A stretch of DNA of 10,023 bases from Desulfuromusa sp. Lineage in GTDB: Bacteria; Desulfobacterota; Desulfuromonadia; Desulfuromonadales; Geopsychrobacteraceae. Shown here piece after piece: positions 7,213 through 10,023 of this stretch. The notes beneath the pieces are model-generated. The model searched no databases. It saw nothing but the letters and a program-made list of their open reading frames with translations, and had not been told where the DNA came from. Each line of letters opens with the position of its first letter. Position 1 is the first letter of the stretch. The position numbers were made by a program, and so were the translations under genes. The stretch lies in the NCBI GenBank assembly GCA_023145655.1, contig JAGLDI010000199.1, forward strand, positions 1 through 10,023, written 5' to 3'.

Positions 7213-8325
7213 TTGTCTAAGTGTGATTACTATGAAGTTCTGGAAGTCAAGCAGAATGCCAGTGGAACGGAAATAAAAAAATCCTATCGGCGCCTGGCAA
7301 TTCAGTATCACCCCGATAAAAATCCCGGGGATGCTGCTGCAGAAAGTAAGTTTAAAGAACTTTCCGAAGCCTACGCCATTCTTTCCGATGCGCAAAAAAG
7401 GGCAACTTACGATCAATTTGGTCATGCCGGGGTCAATGGCGCCGGAGGCTTCTCCAGTGGTGGTTTTAGTGGTGCACCCTTTGAAGATATCTTTGGTGAT
7501 ATCTTCGGTGACATCTTTGGTGGTGGATCACAGCGGGGACAGCGGGGGCAACGGGGTGATGATCTTCGCTATAATCTGACCATCAGTTTTGAGGAAGCTG
7601 CATTCGGCACCGAAAAAAACCTCCAGTTACCACGCAAACAAGCGTGTGAAACCTGTCATGGATCCGGTGCTCGCCCGGGAACTGAAGCCCAAACCTGCTC
7701 TACCTGCCGGGGTGCTGGTCAAGTTCGATATCAACAGGGTTTTTTCACCATGACACGACCATGTCCCGACTGTCGTGGTAAAGGGAAAATTATTGCTGAT
7801 CCGTGTTCCGACTGCCGAGGCACTGGACAGGTCAAGAGTAAACGAACAGTTGCACTTAAGGTCCCCGCCGGGGTTGAGGATGGGATCCGGCTGAAGTTGA
7901 ATGGCGAAGGGGATGCTGGTTCTCAGGGTGCCCCCCCGGGGGATCTCTATGTTGTTCTCAGCGTCGAAGAACACCCTATCTTTACGCGCGATGGGCAGGA
8001 TGTTATTTGCGAGATCCCTATCTCATTTGTTCAAGCAGCACTCGGTTGTGATCTTCAAGTCCCGACCCTGGAGGGGAAGCTTAAACTTAAGGTTCCGGCA
8101 GGAACTCAGACTGGAAAAGTTTTCAAGCTTTCAGGTAAAGGAATTGTCGCCTTGCAGGGACGCAATCGTCGCGGTGACCAACTGGTGATCCTGAAAGTTG
8201 AGGTTCCCACCAAGATGAATTCACGCCAGCGGGATTTACTGGAAGAGTTTGCCAAAGAGAGTGGTGAAGATATTCATCCGCAGTCCAAGGGTTTTTTTGA
8301 TAAAGTCAAAGAAATGTTTGACTGA
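7213..8325 (+). CDS. dnaJ: chaperone DnaJ (Hsp40)
   Basis: DnaJ delivers unfolded clients to DnaK and stimulates its ATPase. The protein is 370 residues. The start is TTG 7213, eight bases after AGGA (7201-7204); the J domain begins at once (CDYYEVLEV) and no ATG or GTG in frame is suitable, so TTG is well supported. The J domain spans about 4-70 with HPD at 33-35. The Gly/Phe region (about 75-110) holds a repeated DIFG motif ([15 protein letters not shown]). Four CxxCxGxG zinc motifs start at C145, C162, C184 and C198, followed by the two C-terminal substrate-binding barrels. C4 is an extra Cys outside the zinc sites. It lies 66 bases after dnaK, behind the hairpin, and is probably expressed by read-through of the CIRCE operon. 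Confidence 0.98.
   Translation: MSKCDYYEVLEVKQNASGTEIKKSYRRLAIQYHPDKNPGDAAAESKFKELSEAYAILSDAQKRATYDQFGHAGVNGAGGFSSGGFSGAPFEDIFGDIFGDIFGGGSQRGQRGQRGDDLRYNLTISFEEAAFGTEKNLQLPRKQACETCHGSGARPGTEAQTCSTCRGAGQVRYQQGFFTMTRPCPDCRGKGKIIADPCSDCRGTGQVKSKRTVALKVPAGVEDGIRLKLNGEGDAGSQGAPPGDLYVVLSVEEHPIFTRDGQDVICEIPISFVQAALGCDLQVPTLEGKLKLKVPAGTQTGKVFKLSGKGIVALQGRNRRGDQLVILKVEVPTKMNSRQRDLLEEFAKESGEDIHPQSKGFFDKVKEMFD
7483..7521 (+). repeat. in-frame 12-bp tandem repeat in dnaJ
   Basis: About three imperfect 12-bp units of the form GATATCTTTGGT encode Asp-Ile-Phe-Gly repeated in the Gly/Phe-rich linker of DnaJ. Repeats of this kind occur in many DnaJ linkers, and unit number could vary between strains by slippage. 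Confidence 0.7.
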
Positions 8326-8365
8326 TACCCAAATCAGCTGAGCCAGGAAGCTGTCGATCTCTCGC

Positions 8366-8371
8366 TATAAT
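8366..8371 (+). promoter_or_regulatory. consensus -10 hexamer TATAAT after dnaJ
   Basis: A perfect TATAAT lies in the dnaJ to penicillin-binding-protein-activator gap, but no sequence resembling TTGACA is found 16-18 bases upstream. If used it would give a leader of about 90 bases. Support is weak. Confidence 0.25.
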
Positions 8372-8385
8372 TGGTAAAGCCCGAC

Positions 8386-8400
8386 AGTCTCCAAGAGACT
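8386..8400 (+). repeat. small hairpin AGTCTC-CAA-GAGACT
   Basis: A perfect 6-bp stem with a 3-base loop lies 60 bases after the dnaJ stop. It is followed by TTAT and not by a T-run, so it is at best a weak terminator. No other clear terminator for dnaJ is visible. Confidence 0.35.
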
Positions 8401-8404
8401 TTAT

Positions 8405-8434
8405 CTGCCATTTACTTGCTGATTCTGGTAAAAT
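8405..8434 (+). promoter_or_regulatory. possible extended -10 promoter of the downstream gene
   Basis: TGGTAAAAT at 8426-8434 fits an extended -10 element (TGn plus a 5 of 6 match to TATAAT). CTGCCA at 8405-8410 is a poor -35 at 18 bases. A start near 8441 would give a leader of about 27 bases before ATG 8468. Confidence 0.35.
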
Positions 8435-8467
8435 TCCTTTTTTCTTGTCGAAAATTACGGAGTAAGC

Positions 8468-10023
8468 ATGAAGCAGATCTATTGCCTGATTCTAGCCGGA
8501 ACCCTGTTTGTCAATCTGTTGTTGAGTTTCCCCCTAGCAACAGTTGTCAGTGCTGAAGTTGCAGAGCTGAACCAGGGTCAGGAATTATTTCAGGCAGGAG
8601 ATCTGAATCAGGCTCTTGCTGTCCTGCGTAGTTTCGTTCAACAATCCCCAGATTCAATTGAAACGGCACAAGCTTCTGCATTGATCGGTCGGATTTTTAC
8701 CCAACAACACAACTACACTGACGCAATTCTCTATCTACAACGTGTTCCTAGTATCTTTAGAAGTCCTGAGATTGAGCTCCTGCTGGGCAATGCGCTGGTG
8801 AAAAAGGGCAACTATACCGTCGGCTTAAAACAACTGCAGCACCTGTCTAATGAACCACTTAACTACGCAGATAAATTAATGCTCTATCGTGCTCTGATAG
8901 TTGCATCAACGGAAAATCAACAATTTCTTTTAAGCCTGTTTTACCTGCAACAACAACTCTCTCTCAATTTGAATTCTGCACCGATTCTTGCTCAAGCCCA
9001 TTATCTGTTACAAAGTCGTCTCAGTGATGAAGAGCTGGCAGAAGCCGCCTTTATGTGGCAGGAAACAGCCATTGGGCAGGATGCCTTATTACAGCAAGCC
9101 CGCAGAGCTCTGGTTCAACAACAACCTGAATTGGCGAAACAACAATTACAGAAACTATTTGCCTCTTCAGCAACTTTTCCTTATTGGCAAGAAGCAGAAC
9201 AGCTCCTGCAGAGAACTAGTGTTGATAACTGGCTCAGTCGTGACAGCATCGGGGTTCTCCTTCCCCTGACCGGACCGTATGCCTCTTATGGTGACCTGGT
9301 TAAAAAGGGATTGGAGCTGGCGCTGCAGGAACATAATAAAACCCGCTTGCCAGCCCGCTTTATTTATCAAGATACTGCGATTGAGGGAGTGGCGGCTGCC
9401 CCGTTGGTCAGTAGATTAACCGATGATGACAAAGTGATAGCAGTCATTGGGCCACTCCTTGGGGCAACGGCAGGTGAAGCAGCTCGGCGAGCCCAGCAGG
9501 AAATGGTGCCAATGCTGACTCTGGCACAAACAGAGGGGTTACCAGAACTCGGCAATTTTATTTTCCGCGATACCCTGACAGCAGAACAGCAAGTGAAAGT
9601 ATTGATCGATTATGCCATGGCAAATGGGTGTATCTCATTTTCAATTTTACGTCCGGAAAATCGTCTCGGTGAAAAAATGAGCGCAGCTTTTGTCGCGGAA
9701 CTTGAGAAAGCCGGTGGTGAAATTATTGATATCGTCAGCTACCCGGAAGATAGCACTGACTTTAGAAAACAAATTCAGCAATTACTCTGGGAAGATCGGG
9801 AAGTAAAAATCCCTGCAACGATAACCGAGACTGGGGAGGTGGAAGAGGTTCCGGAGCTTGAATATCCATTGCCCCCTTTCCACGCTCTATTTATTCCCGA
9901 TTATGCCGATCGGATTAGTCAGATCGCCCCCCAGCTAATGTTTTATGGCATTAAAGATGTCACTCTGCTGGGGATTAATGGTTGGAATTCCCCTGATTTG
10001 ATTGTTAAAGCCGGTCGTTTTCT
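8468..10023 (+). CDS. exported penicillin-binding-protein-activator-like protein (LpoA-like), 3' end outside window
   Basis: The frame is open from ATG 8468 to the window edge (518 codons plus 2 bases). The start follows GGAG at 8459-8462. Residues 1-29 form a signal peptide with a hydrophobic core and a likely cleavage after VVSA; no lipobox Cys is seen, so a soluble periplasmic protein is expected and not a lipoprotein. Residues 30-255 are Gln/Leu-rich helices with a TPR-like pattern (for example QGQELFQAGDLNQALAVL). From residue 260, SIGVLLPLTGPYASYGD opens a type I periplasmic-binding domain (Peripla_BP_6), with VIAVIGPLLG, ALFIPDYADRI and LLGINGWNSP further on. TPR plus this domain is the layout of LpoA, which activates a peptidoglycan synthase in gammaproteobacteria. 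An acidic insert lies at about 442-470. An amino-acid ABC-transporter binding protein is less likely because of the N-terminal repeats and the absence of permease genes nearby. The molecular role here is inferred. Confidence 0.85.
   Translation, partial: MKQIYCLILAGTLFVNLLLSFPLATVVSAEVAELNQGQELFQAGDLNQALAVLRSFVQQSPDSIETAQASALIGRIFTQQHNYTDAILYLQRVPSIFRSPEIELLLGNALVKKGNYTVGLKQLQHLSNEPLNYADKLMLYRALIVASTENQQFLLSLFYLQQQLSLNLNSAPILAQAHYLLQSRLSDEELAEAAFMWQETAIGQDALLQQARRALVQQQPELAKQQLQKLFASSATFPYWQEAEQLLQRTSVDNWLSRDSIGVLLPLTGPYASYGDLVKKGLELALQEHNKTRLPARFIYQDTAIEGVAAAPLVSRLTDDDKVIAVIGPLLGATAGEAARRAQQEMVPMLTLAQTEGLPELGNFIFRDTLTAEQQVKVLIDYAMANGCISFSILRPENRLGEKMSAAFVAELEKAGGEIIDIVSYPEDSTDFRKQIQQLLWEDREVKIPATITETGEVEEVPELEYPLPPFHALFIPDYADRISQIAPQLMFYGIKDVTLLGINGWNSPDLIVKAGRF

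Noticed and set aside
8371..8556. Small + strand frame beginning before the LpoA-like gene
   Set aside because: It starts with TTG without a ribosome binding site, overlaps the signal-peptide coding region in another frame, and its product has no recognisable features.
8468..10023. Amino-acid ABC transporter substrate-binding protein
   Set aside because: The domain family fits, but the N-terminal TPR-like region of about 225 residues and lack of transporter genes nearby favour the penicillin-binding-protein-activator type.

Overview
This window is a run of seven complete and two partial protein-coding genes, all on the + strand, with short gaps. The longest gap is 200 bases, so no stretch over 300 bases lacks a gene. 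It reads as chromosomal housekeeping DNA of a Gram-negative bacterium. I see no transposase, phage gene, tRNA, rRNA or CRISPR array. A Na+-translocating NADH:quinone oxidoreductase (NQR), an envelope-type penicillin-binding-protein activator, and a hemW-hrcA-grpE-dnaK-dnaJ order with a CIRCE operator together suggest a deltaproteobacterial lineage such as Desulfuromonadales, probably a marine or Na+-dependent member. That placement is inference from gene content and order, not from a search.

Region 1 (1-2162) is the end of an NQR locus. It holds the 3' end of nqrF, a 151-residue protein with a ferritin-like helix pattern, a strong intrinsic terminator, apbE (covalent FMN attachment to NQR subunits) and nqrM (NQR maturation factor). 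The terminator separates the structural genes from the maturation genes and abuts the apbE ribosome binding site.

Region 2 (2203-3336) is hemW, a radical-SAM-family heme chaperone, only 40 bases after nqrM and probably co-transcribed with it.

Region 3 (3337-8325) is the heat-shock cluster. A promoter-like sequence overlaps a perfect CIRCE operator whose inverted repeat extends to 19 bp per arm. Then come hrcA (the CIRCE repressor), grpE, dnaK and dnaJ. HrcA would autoregulate the operon, and GrpE, DnaK and DnaJ form one chaperone machine. A strong hairpin with a T-run lies between dnaK and dnaJ, and dnaJ starts with TTG, so DnaJ may be made at a lower level than DnaK.

Region 4 (8326 to the end) is a short gap with weak promoter-like motifs. 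After it comes the first 518 codons of an exported protein with a helical-repeat N-terminal region and a type I periplasmic-binding domain, of the penicillin-binding-protein-activator (LpoA-like) kind. It runs off the window.

I find no clear undescribed system. The points most worth a second look are the ferritin-like protein with altered metal-ligand positions, the two terminators placed directly before genes that have no room for their own promoter, and the extended CIRCE palindrome.
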